Shown piece by piece: positions 18,413-26,517 of a stretch of 64,000 nt of DNA; the stretch's first letter is position 1; every line of letters starts with the position of its first letter. The stretch covers positions 62,001-126,000 of the forward strand of contig CAURED010000008.1 in assembly GCA_963524205.1 (NCBI GenBank), in the 5' to 3' direction. A program made the position numbers and the translations under genes. Under the pieces are notes generated by a model. It searched no databases. It had not been told where the DNA came from and was given only the letters and a program-made list of their open reading frames with translations. The stretch is from Aminipila sp963524205. Lineage in GTDB: Bacteria > Bacillota > Clostridia > Peptostreptococcales > Anaerovoracaceae.

Positions 18413-19562
18413 TTGATTCAAGAATTTCAAGCCTCCCATCTTTTAGTTGAAGTAATTTTTTGTATTTAAGGGCTCTAGAAACAGATTTTTGCACTTGCAC
18501 ACTTTGTCCAGTACTATTTAATTCTTTCACTGATTGGGTTAAAGCTTTAACATCAGTGTCAGCATCATATATCAAAAGAATATCTACATCAAAAGACTTT
18601 TGTGAGCAATCTAAGTATTCCAACAGGTCAACATAAACAGCAAAGCCGATGGCTCCTGAGTGCTTTCCCATCTTCTGCATAAGCTTGTCATATCGGCCCC
18701 CTGAAAGCACAGCTGAAGGAATACCATCAATGAACCCTTGAAAAACGATTTCGTTATAGTAATTCATGCCATTAATTATAGAAAAATCAATTTGTGTATT
18801 TCCAAAGCCGTTAAGTTTTAATATTTCACATATACTTTCTAATTCTGATATAAAATTACTCATCTTTGCATTAAGACTAATATTTTTTAACTTCTCTAAA
18901 ACGGTGTCCATTGAACCGTACATGGAAATGAGAGTGATAAGGTTCTCACACAATTCTTCATCACTGTCTGTTTGCTTACATAAATTTTCTATACCGTGGA
19001 TATTTTTCTCGCCTATGTATTTGAAAATGATTTTTTCCTGATCAGCAGTAAGACTTAAACCTTCAAGTATTATGCTAATAATACCGATATGGGAAAGAGC
19101 AAGAATGTAATTACTACTTATATTTGCAAGGCTTTTAGAAGCAAGTAAAATTACTTCGCATATATTGTAAAGGTCTAGGTTTCCAATGCATTCTAGACCT
19201 GTCTGCATTAATTGTTTATACGTTTTGGTATCTTTTGAAACCCGGTAAACGTTTTCACTATAATAAACTTTCTGTATGCAGTCTGACTCTTCTTTTAAAT
19301 TTTTTATAATAGATAGTGTAACATCGGGTTTAAGTGCCATGAGTTTGCCGTTGGTATCTGTGAAAGTTATGATATTGTTGCTGAGTAAAAAATCTTTGTT
19401 ACGAACATATAAGTCGTATTCTTCAAATTTGGCCATTTTGAATTGAGAATAGCCATAGTTTTCATAAAGGCCACGCAAACTTAGAAGGGCTTTTTCTTCA
19501 TTATTTAAAATACTTTCAGTTATATTCATTTTAGACTTCTCCATATCTGTATTTATTATCAT
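18405..19562 (-). CDS. hisZ: ATP phosphoribosyltransferase regulatory subunit
   Basis: This paralogue of the histidyl-tRNA synthetase catalytic domain makes the short HisG active and histidine-sensitive. The 385 aa include the class-II motif-2-like stretch around YYSENVYRVSKDTKTYKQ and the FQGFIDGIPSAVLSGGRYDKL region, but no anticodon-binding domain sequence typical of HisRS. The position as first gene of the his operon supports HisZ over HisS. GGTGA lies 6-8 bp upstream of the ATG at 19562. Confidence 0.93.
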   Translation of the reverse strand: MIINTDMEKSKMNITESILNNEEKALLSLRGLYENYGYSQFKMAKFEEYDLYVRNKDFLLSNNIITFTDTNGKLMALKPDVTLSIIKNLKEESDCIQKVYYSENVYRVSKDTKTYKQLMQTGLECIGNLDLYNICEVILLASKSLANISSNYILALSHIGIISIILEGLSLTADQEKIIFKYIGEKNIHGIENLCKQTDSDEELCENLITLISMYGSMDTVLEKLKNISLNAKMSNFISELESICEILKLNGFGNTQIDFSIINGMNYYNEIVFQGFIDGIPSAVLSGGRYDKLMQKMGKHSGAIGFAVYVDLLEYLDCSQKSFDVDILLIYDADTDVKALTQSVKELNSTGQSVQVQKSVSRALKYKKLLQLKDGRLEILESND

Positions 19563-19589
19563 TTCAATTCACCTATGTACTACGATAAC

Positions 19590-19618
19590 AATATAACACG
19601 TTAATGTAATAAAGTAAA
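19590..19618 (-). promoter_or_regulatory. Predicted sigma-A promoter of the histidine operon
   Basis: On the minus strand TTTACT (19613-19618) and TATATT (19590-19595) are 17 bp apart, about 30 bp before the hisZ start. The resulting leader is roughly 20 nt, too short for a T-box or attenuator, so control by feedback through HisZ or by a repressor is more likely. Confidence 0.65.
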
Positions 19619-19649
19619 GAATGAAAATAAAAAAGTTGTGAAAAAACAC

Positions 19650-19687
19650 AAAAAATCGATGTAACATAGTGAAACGTCACATCGATT
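19650..19687 (-). terminator. Rho-independent terminator of the first GAPDH gene
   Basis: Reading on the minus strand, AATCGATGTGAC (19676-19687) pairs with GTTACATCGATT (19654-19665) over 12 positions with one G-U pair, then T-rich sequence follows. It separates gap1 from the his promoter. Confidence 0.88.
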
Positions 19688-19705
19688 CTATAATGATCTT
19701 TGTTT

Positions 19706-20725
19706 TTATATAAGTGAACTTAAATACTTTAAGGTTCTTACTAACTGACATACGTAGCTGCTTTCGTTATCATACCAGGCAACAACTCTTACTTCATAAA
19801 CTCCAGTTCCACTTCTTGCAACAAGAGTTTGTGTAGCGTCAAAGAGTGAACCGTATTCCATTCCGATGATGTCACTGGAAACAAGTTCTTCTTCAGTATA
19901 ACCAAAGGACTCGTTGGCAGCTTTTCTCATAGCTGACTGAATACCTTCAAGTGTAACTGTTTCAGAGGAATCTTTTAGTACAGCATCTAGAATTGTTATA
20001 GAACCACTAGCTACAGGAACTCTTTGGGCAGAACCGATGAGTTTGCCATCTAGTTCTGGAATTACAAGGCCAATAGCTTTGGCTGCACCAGTACTGTTTG
20101 GTACAATGTTGATTGCACCAGCTCTAGCACGACGGAAGTCATTTTTTCTATGTGGACCATCCAGAATCATTTGATCACCTGTATAAGCATGGATAGTTGT
20201 CATGAATCCAGTTCGTATTTCTTTATAATCACTAAGTGCTTTAGCCATTGGTGCAAGGCAGTTTGTAGTGCAAGAAGCAGCTGAAACAATGTGATCCTGC
20301 TTTGTTAAGGTCTTTTCATTTACACCGTAAACAATAGTAGGAAGATCATTTCCAGCTGGAGCTGAAATTAAAACTTTCTTTGCGCCTGCATTAATATGTG
20401 CCTGGGATTTTTCTTTTGATGCAAAGAATCCTGTACATTCAAGAACGATATCTATATCTAAAGCCTTCCAAGGTAAATTAGATGCATCTGGCTCTTTATA
20501 AATTTTTATCTGTTTATCACCCACAGTTATAGAATCCTCATCAGATTCGATATTGTATTTCGTGTATTGTCCTTGTACACTGTCGTGTTTAAGCAAATAT
20601 GCCAGCATTTCTGGTTTACTTAAATCATTAATAGCCACAACTTCAAAATTTTCGTCATCAAAAATACGTCTGAAGGTCAACCTTCCAATTCTACCAAATC
20701 CATTAATTGCAATCTTTTTTTTCAT
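19706..20725 (-). CDS. gap: Glyceraldehyde-3-phosphate dehydrogenase, type I (first paralogue, NAD-type fingerprint)
   Basis: This 339-aa GAPDH oxidises and phosphorylates glyceraldehyde 3-phosphate. It has the Rossmann motif INGFGRIGR, the catalytic Cys in SAASCTTNC, and STGAAKA. Asp34 in VAINDLSK corresponds to the Asp that binds the adenosine ribose and selects NAD+. The sequence resembles the Bacillus GapA/GapB branch (HAYTGDQ, RRARAGAINIVP) rather than the E. coli-like second copy at 37512. It follows a GntR regulator gene by 86 bp and ends at a strong terminator. Confidence 0.95.
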   Translation of the reverse strand: MKKKIAINGFGRIGRLTFRRIFDDENFEVVAINDLSKPEMLAYLLKHDSVQGQYTKYNIESDEDSITVGDKQIKIYKEPDASNLPWKALDIDIVLECTGFFASKEKSQAHINAGAKKVLISAPAGNDLPTIVYGVNEKTLTKQDHIVSAASCTTNCLAPMAKALSDYKEIRTGFMTTIHAYTGDQMILDGPHRKNDFRRARAGAINIVPNSTGAAKAIGLVIPELDGKLIGSAQRVPVASGSITILDAVLKDSSETVTLEGIQSAMRKAANESFGYTEEELVSSDIIGMEYGSLFDATQTLVARSGTGVYEVRVVAWYDNESSYVCQLVRTLKYLSSLI

Positions 20726-20811
20726 ATTGCATGTACCTCCTTTATGAAATAGCTAGTGTGATATTTATTTATTTTGTTTATTAGAATAAAAGCTATACAC
20801 TATTTTGAAAT

Positions 20812-21471
20812 TTATTTTGAACGTGATATGGAACTTTCCATATGTATTTTCATAGCTAAAGCCCCAGCCTCGATATCTTTATTCTTAAATGCTTCAAAAA
20901 TTGCACGGTGTTCTTCTAGAACTTCTGCTAGATAATTGTCTGGATAAGGTGTAGGCTTTCTGCTATGCTTAATATAAATTTGATAGGAAGAAAGCACATG
21001 CTGCAGCATCCTGTTGTGTGATGCCGTATAAATCAGCTGATGGAATCCAGTATTAATATTTAACATTTTATCAATATCATTTTTTTGTGTATAGAATTCC
21101 ATGAATTCAAAAGTTTCTTCTAAATCTTCCATTTCGTCATCGGTAATTCGCTCTATAGCCCATTTAACGGCTTGAACTTCATATGCCTTGCGGAGTTCAT
21201 ACATATCTGCCATATCTTGAGTGGAAAAACCTATTACAAAAGCCCCACGGTTAGGAATTGTTTCGATAAGACCTTCCATTTCTAACTGCCGTAATGCTTC
21301 TCGGACAGGAGTTCTGCTCACCTTGTATTTATCACAAATGCTTTGCTCTGTCAATTTTTCTTCGGCACGCATTTTCCCTTGAAGAATATCTTTTTGCAGT
21401 TTGGAAAAAAGGCTATTGGAAATAGGCAAATTTTGAGATTTTGCGTTTTCATTATGTTGATAAAGTACCAT
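20812..21471 (-). CDS. GntR family transcriptional regulator, FadR/FCD subfamily
   Basis: This 219-aa DNA-binding regulator has an N-terminal winged helix (EQSICDKYKVSRTPVREALR, about 45-65) and a C-terminal all-helical FCD ligand domain with His residues spaced as metal ligands (NTGFHQLIYTASHN, then EEHRAIFEAF). Ligands in this subfamily are usually organic acids. It lies downstream of acn and icd and upstream of gap1, so it probably senses a TCA intermediate and controls acn-icd-gntR through the palindrome at 24665. GGAGG precedes the start, and a structured repeat ends right before that site. Confidence 0.9.
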   Translation of the reverse strand: MVLYQHNENAKSQNLPISNSLFSKLQKDILQGKMRAEEKLTEQSICDKYKVSRTPVREALRQLEMEGLIETIPNRGAFVIGFSTQDMADMYELRKAYEVQAVKWAIERITDDEMEDLEETFEFMEFYTQKNDIDKMLNINTGFHQLIYTASHNRMLQHVLSSYQIYIKHSRKPTPYPDNYLAEVLEEHRAIFEAFKNKDIEAGALAMKIHMESSISRSK

Positions 21472-21486
21472 TTATTAAGCCTCCGA

Positions 21487-21553
21487 TAATGACCTATCGA
21501 AATTTGCAAAGCAAATTCGAGGAAGGTCAGATACTGAAAAATCACAAATTTAA
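21487..21553 (-). repeat. Third copy of a dispersed structured repeat (upstream of gntR)
   Basis: Read on the minus strand this matches the tandem repeat at 38548-38715: TGACCTTCC, an AATTTG/CAAATT stem, then GATAGGTCATTAT. Loop-closing bases differ but pairing is kept (AATTTGC TTT GCAAATT here). The copy ends just before the GGAGG of the gntR gene, the same relation as the pgk copy. Confidence 0.7.
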
Positions 21554-21583
21554 ATATAAAGATTTTTATTATAATACATTGGC

Positions 21584-22711
21584 TTAAATCTGGGATAGAA
21601 CACAGTCTGCAAAGGCAGTTGCGGTTTCCCCAGATGTATCACCAGTCATATGCTTATTTGCTTGAGCAAAGTTTAATGCAGTTGAAAGTATATCTGCTTT
21701 TTCAGTATAGCCTATATGACGGAGCATCATCTCCGAAGCTTTTAATATACTGGAAGGATTAGCATAGTCGGCGATACCTTCAGCAACCATTCTTGGAGCA
21801 CTTCCATGAATTGCTTCAAACATAGCATATTTTGTACCTACATTGGCACTGCCGGCAGTGCCGACTCCACCTTGAATCTGTGCGGCTTCGTCAGTAATGA
21901 TATCACCATATAGGTTTGGTAATATAAATACATTAAAGTTACTTCTGATTTGCTCATTTACCAGATTTGCAGCCATAATGTCCACATACCAGTCATCTAC
22001 TTTAATGCTCGGATAATCTTTAGCAACTTGATAACATAAATCTAGAAATTTACCATCAGTTTTTTTCATAATGTTTGCTTTAGTGACAATGGATACATTT
22101 TTATTCCCATTTGCTTTTGCATATTCAAATGCAGCTTTAGCAATTCTTTTTGTGCCACCTGTTGTAGTTACTTTAAAGTCAATAGAAATGTCATCACTTA
22201 TTTCTACACCTCTGCTGCCAAGTGCATATTCGCCTTCAGTATTTTCTCTATAGAAAACCCAGTTAATATTTTTTTCGGGAATATAAACTGGCCTTACATT
22301 TGCAAACAAATCAAGCTCTCGTCTTAGTGTGACATTAGCACTTTCAATGTTAGGCAGATTATCCCCTTTGCTAGGGGTAGTAGTAGGGCCTTTTAAAAGA
22401 ATATGACATTCTTTTATTACAGCTAGTACATCTTCTGGCACAGTGGCATTTTTAGCAATTCGATTTTCTATAGTTAATCCGTCAATAGAACGTAATTCAA
22501 TTTTACATGAAGATAGCTCATCTTTCAACAACTCATTTAAAACTCTTCTGGCTTCTTTTAGAATAATAGGTCCGATACCGTCACCATCTATAATACCAAT
22601 TACAATTTTATCAAGTTTAGAAAAATCTACAAACTGATCAGAGATCTTCATTCTTTCTACTCTTGCAATCTGCTCTGCAATAATTTTCTCAAAATCTTTT
22701 ATATATTCCAT
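21584..22711 (-). CDS. icd: Isocitrate dehydrogenase of the isocitrate/isopropylmalate dehydrogenase family
   Basis: This 375-aa decarboxylating dehydrogenase makes 2-oxoglutarate. Family features are GDGIGP at the N terminus, the substrate-binding SANVTLRRELDLFANVRP, YRENTEGEY, KANIMKKTDG, and the metal-binding NLYGDIITDEAAQ. The Ser of SANVTLRR and the adjacent aconitase gene (2 bp upstream) favour isocitrate over isopropylmalate. The size and fold resemble the NAD-type, but the cofactor cannot be assigned firmly. No citrate synthase is in the window. Confidence 0.88.
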   Translation of the reverse strand: MEYIKDFEKIIAEQIARVERMKISDQFVDFSKLDKIVIGIIDGDGIGPIILKEARRVLNELLKDELSSCKIELRSIDGLTIENRIAKNATVPEDVLAVIKECHILLKGPTTTPSKGDNLPNIESANVTLRRELDLFANVRPVYIPEKNINWVFYRENTEGEYALGSRGVEISDDISIDFKVTTTGGTKRIAKAAFEYAKANGNKNVSIVTKANIMKKTDGKFLDLCYQVAKDYPSIKVDDWYVDIMAANLVNEQIRSNFNVFILPNLYGDIITDEAAQIQGGVGTAGSANVGTKYAMFEAIHGSAPRMVAEGIADYANPSSILKASEMMLRHIGYTEKADILSTALNFAQANKHMTGDTSGETATAFADCVLSQI

Positions 22712-22713
22712 GC

Positions 22714-24636
22714 CTACGCTCCTTTAATTGAATTGATTTTTCCACCGCATAAAATCATATTGATTTCTAAGTCAGAAAAGTTTGTAAGGGTTCTGTATTC
22801 TTTACCGTTATCTAAATTCTTTACTACAATGACGCTTTCTTTAATCTGTTGCTTTGCATTTTCTATAACAAGTTTCTGCCCAATAGCAAAATCTTCATAA
22901 TCAGCAGGACTCTCAAAAATTAGAGGCATGATACCGCTGTTAATTAGGTTTGAACGATGAATTCTTGCAAAGGATTTAGCCAAAACAAATTTTACCCCTA
23001 AATAAAGTGGTGCAAGTGCTGCATGTTCTCTGCTGCTTCCTTGACCGTAATTTTCGCCACCAATAATAGCGCAGCTGCCAGCTTCTTTGCAACGGGTAGA
23101 AAATTGATTATCAATTTTTTCAAAACAGTAGTTTGCTAGATGTGGAACGTTTGAACGATATGGAAGCAATCTTGAATCAGAAGGCATGATATCGTCTGTT
23201 GTAATGTTATTACCTGCATGTAGAACAACTGTTGCATTTATACTGTCACTTAAAGCAGTATTCCTTGGAAATGGTTTGATGTTTGGACCCATTTCAACAT
23301 CTGTATTGGCTTTATTCGTTCCTTCAGGATAAATGATAAAGTTATCATTAAAAGTAAAGTCAACAGAATTAATAGCAGGAAGCTCTCTGTCACATGCCAT
23401 ACCATCAGTAAGAACGCCAGTTATAGCAGAAATAGCAGCCGTCTCAGGGCTTACCAGGTAAACATCAGCATCTAATGTGCCACTTCTTCCCTTAAAGTTT
23501 CTGTTGAAAGTCCTTAGAGAAACAGCACCTGATTTAGGTGACTGCCCCATACCAATACAAGGACCACACGCATTTTCAATAATTCTTGCACCGGCATTAA
23601 TCATATCAGCCAAAGCACCATTTTGAGCCAGTTTGGATAGTATTTTACTGGAACCCGGTGAAATAACAAGGCTTACATCCTTATGAATTTTGTTACCTTT
23701 TAAAATTGCAGCCACTTTCATTAAATCGGTATAAGAAGAGTTTGTGCAACTGCCTATAGCCACTTGATCAATTTTTATATTTCCTATATTTTTAATGGAA
23801 TCTACGTTGTCAGGACTGTGAGGCATTGCCGCTAACGGAGTAAGTTCTGACAAATTAACTCTTAGAATTTCATCATAAACTGCATCAGCATCAGCAGCTA
23901 ATGGAATGTAGTCATCAGGTCTGCCTTGTTCAGTTAAATACTTAAGAGTATTCTCATCACTTGGGAAAACAGAAGTTGTAGCACCAAGTTCTGCACCCAT
24001 ATTTGTTATAGTTGCTCTATCTGTAACTGAAAGAGATTTTACACCATCCCCAGTGTATTCAACAATTTTACCTACGCCACCTTTAACTGTTAGTTTTTGA
24101 AGCACATATAAAATAACATCCTTAGCAGAAACCCAAGGTTTTAATGTACCCGTAAGTTCCACGTTGATTACGTTTGGTACATTAAGGCTATATGTGCCTT
24201 TTGCCATGGCCATTGCTACATCTAGACCGCCTGCACCAATAGCAATCATTCCTAAACCACCACCAGTTGGAGTGTGGCTGTCCGAACCTAATAATGTTTT
24301 TCCTGGTTTCCCGTAGTTCTCCAAATGTAATTGATGACAAATACCATTACCTGGCTTTGAGAAAAGAACACCATGTCTTTGAGCAACGCTTTTAATGAAG
24401 GCGTGATCATCTGCATTTTCAAACCCAGTCTGAAGGGTGTTGTGATCTATATACGCTACAGAAAGTTCTGTTTGAATTTTATCAACATTCATAGCTTCAA
24501 GCTGGAGATAAACCATAGTCCCAGTTGAATCTTGCGTTAAGGTTTGATCCATTTTTATTGTTATTTCATTTCCAGGGGAAAGAGTACCTTCTAGAAGATG
24601 ATTTTGTAGAATTTTATAAGCTAAAGTATTTCCCAT
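22714..24636 (-). CDS. acn: Aconitate hydratase, about 640-residue type
   Basis: This [4Fe-4S] enzyme interconverts citrate and isocitrate. It contains LLGSDSHTPTGGGLGM, three cluster cysteines in IGSCTNSSYTD and ENACGPCIGMGQSP, and the mobile C-terminal swivel domain with NYGQGSSREHAALAP. The 640 aa match the shorter anaerobe/mitochondrial form, not the 890-aa AcnA. AGGAGGAC is well spaced. It heads the acn-icd-gntR operon behind a near-consensus promoter and palindromic operator. Confidence 0.95.
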   Translation of the reverse strand: MGNTLAYKILQNHLLEGTLSPGNEITIKMDQTLTQDSTGTMVYLQLEAMNVDKIQTELSVAYIDHNTLQTGFENADDHAFIKSVAQRHGVLFSKPGNGICHQLHLENYGKPGKTLLGSDSHTPTGGGLGMIAIGAGGLDVAMAMAKGTYSLNVPNVINVELTGTLKPWVSAKDVILYVLQKLTVKGGVGKIVEYTGDGVKSLSVTDRATITNMGAELGATTSVFPSDENTLKYLTEQGRPDDYIPLAADADAVYDEILRVNLSELTPLAAMPHSPDNVDSIKNIGNIKIDQVAIGSCTNSSYTDLMKVAAILKGNKIHKDVSLVISPGSSKILSKLAQNGALADMINAGARIIENACGPCIGMGQSPKSGAVSLRTFNRNFKGRSGTLDADVYLVSPETAAISAITGVLTDGMACDRELPAINSVDFTFNDNFIIYPEGTNKANTDVEMGPNIKPFPRNTALSDSINATVVLHAGNNITTDDIMPSDSRLLPYRSNVPHLANYCFEKIDNQFSTRCKEAGSCAIIGGENYGQGSSREHAALAPLYLGVKFVLAKSFARIHRSNLINSGIMPLIFESPADYEDFAIGQKLVIENAKQQIKESVIVVKNLDNGKEYRTLTNFSDLEINMILCGGKINSIKGA

Positions 24637-24664
24637 TTAAGTCCTCCTATGTTAAAACTAAAAC

Positions 24665-24684
24665 ATTGTATTTATGTATACAAT
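24665..24684. promoter_or_regulatory. Palindromic operator candidate at the acn promoter start site
   Basis: ATTGTAT-N6-ATACAAT is a perfect inverted repeat with a nested TGTATACA core. It overlaps the -10 edge and predicted +1 of acn. The shape fits a GntR/FCD operator, and such a regulator is encoded in the same operon. Confidence 0.6.
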
Positions 24685-24711
24685 TATACAATTACTATGC
24701 AGGAGTGTCAA
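24683..24711 (-). promoter_or_regulatory. Consensus sigma-A promoter of acn-icd-gntR
   Basis: On the minus strand TTGACA (24706-24711) and TATAAT (24683-24688) have a 17-bp spacer, matching consensus at all twelve positions. It lies 47 bp before the acn start codon. Confidence 0.85.
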
Positions 24712-24903
24712 GAAAAAATAGATATAACGTAAAAAATATAGAAAAAATAGGAGAAAAATGCTTAAACACTGAAATTACGGCTATTTGACTCAATTTTCAA
24801 AAAATTTAGAATTAAAAATTAAAAAACTAGTTACATTAGCTAAATTCCGTAATATACATATAAAGTAATCGTTTTTATCATATGGTTTAGGAGGTGTTAT
24901 TTT

Positions 24904-26484
24904 ATGTCACAATGTACACAGGTTGAATGCAATGGTCTGTATGAATTAACAGATGCTGCTCGTGCAGAGCTGGTTAACTCAAAATATTATAATGAAGACC
25001 TTGCGCCTTCATCAGTATCTCAAAGAACATGGACTACATATAACATTACCGCTCTTTGGATCGGTATGGCTATTTGTATTCCTTCGCTCTCTCTTGCAGC
25101 AGCACTGATAGGGATGGGTGTTTCACCATGGCTTGCAGTTCTTAATGTAGCTTTAGGCAATTTAATTGTTCTTATTCCTATTCAGCTTAACTCTCATGCA
25201 GGAACTAAATATGGTATTCCATTTCCTGTGTTTTCAAGATTAACCTTTGGTGGTGTCGGCGCACATGTTCCAGCCCTTCTAAGAGCTTTTGTAGCTTGCG
25301 GTTGGACTGCAGTGCAGGCTTGGGTTGGCGGTGGTGCCGTAGCAGCTATACTTGGATGCTTTATCGTGTCATTTAGAGACAAAGACTGGGTTGTTTCTAT
25401 CTTTGGTAATCCTTGTCAGGTAGGTCAATTAATTGGATTCTTAATTTTTATGGTATTTATTGGATGGGTAGCTTATAAAGGATCTGAAGGAATAAAACTT
25501 GTTCAAAACATTGGTGGACCTTTATTAATTGTTGTAATGCTTTGCTTGTTCATCTGGTCTGTTATGACGGCTAATGCAGCAGGCTTTGGTTTTGGCGAGG
25601 TTATGTCACAGGGAAATGATGAAACTTTAATTGAGCAGTATGGCGGTTTCTGGTACATATATCTTGCAGGATTGACTGGAAATATTGCATTTTGGGCTAC
25701 TATTGCTCTAAATATTCCAGACTTTTCAAGATATGCAAGATCACAAAAGGATCAGTTTAGAGGACAGTTGTATGGAATGCCTCTTCCAATGTTCCTTTGT
25801 GCATACATAGGTGCATTCTTTGCTATGGCAACGAAGCTTTCCATGGGAACAGCAATGTTTGACCCAACAAATGTGTTTTATTATGTAGACAATAAACTGG
25901 TAGTTATTATTTGCGCTATAGGTGTTGCGGCAGCCACTATTACTACTTGTGTAGCAGCAAATGTTGTTGCCCCTGCAAATGGATTCTCAAATCTTGCCCC
26001 TACTAAAATTACATATAGGATGGGGGTAATTGCTACTTGTATTATTGCAGTTTTAGCACAACCTTGGTGGATTTATGGATCTGGTGCAGCGTACGTATTT
26101 ACCTGGTTAAATAATTACGGAACGATTCTTGCTCCAGTGGCTGCTATATTTATTGCAGACTACTACTTTATAAAACAGAAAAGAATAGATGTAGCAGGGC
26201 TCTATGCTGGGCCTAAAGGAAGGTACTGGTATAAGGGCGGCTGGAATACGTCTGCTATTATTGCATGGGTTGCTGCATTTATTATACCGCTTCTAGGAAA
26301 TACGGTTATGCTATATGATCCTTCAACAGGTGTAGGCCCAAGCTTTATTCAGTGGCTGGCAGCAAACGGATATATAGTATCCTTCATAATTGGTTTTGTT
26401 GTATACGTTGCTCTTATGAAGAACGATAAACTTTCAATCGTAACACAAGAAGAGCATGAAGCTATGACAGAGAAAATCGCATAG
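24904..26484 (+). CDS. NCS1 family permease (hydantoin/pyrimidine/allantoin type)
   Basis: This 526-aa Na+- or H+-coupled nucleobase/hydantoin permease has about twelve membrane helices. Typical NCS1 elements are the cytoplasmic N terminus ending in SQRTWTTYNITALWIGM, GIPFPVFSRLTFGGVGA and NIPDFSRYARSQKDQ. A GGAGGTG lies just upstream. The next gene, 33 bp later, is a dihydropyrimidinase, so the substrate is probably a hydantoin or dihydropyrimidine, or possibly allantoin. Exact specificity is inference from context. Confidence 0.88.
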   Translation: MSQCTQVECNGLYELTDAARAELVNSKYYNEDLAPSSVSQRTWTTYNITALWIGMAICIPSLSLAAALIGMGVSPWLAVLNVALGNLIVLIPIQLNSHAGTKYGIPFPVFSRLTFGGVGAHVPALLRAFVACGWTAVQAWVGGGAVAAILGCFIVSFRDKDWVVSIFGNPCQVGQLIGFLIFMVFIGWVAYKGSEGIKLVQNIGGPLLIVVMLCLFIWSVMTANAAGFGFGEVMSQGNDETLIEQYGGFWYIYLAGLTGNIAFWATIALNIPDFSRYARSQKDQFRGQLYGMPLPMFLCAYIGAFFAMATKLSMGTAMFDPTNVFYYVDNKLVVIICAIGVAAATITTCVAANVVAPANGFSNLAPTKITYRMGVIATCIIAVLAQPWWIYGSGAAYVFTWLNNYGTILAPVAAIFIADYYFIKQKRIDVAGLYAGPKGRYWYKGGWNTSAIIAWVAAFIIPLLGNTVMLYDPSTGVGPSFIQWLAANGYIVSFIIGFVVYVALMKNDKLSIVTQEEHEAMTEKIA

Positions 26485-26517
26485 CTATAAATTTACAAAT
26501 AACAAGGGGGTAGAAAA

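Noticed and set aside
19563..19705. A T-box or attenuator controlling the his operon
   Set aside because: The promoter lies about 30 bp before hisZ, so the leader is too short. The strong hairpin nearby terminates the upstream gap gene.
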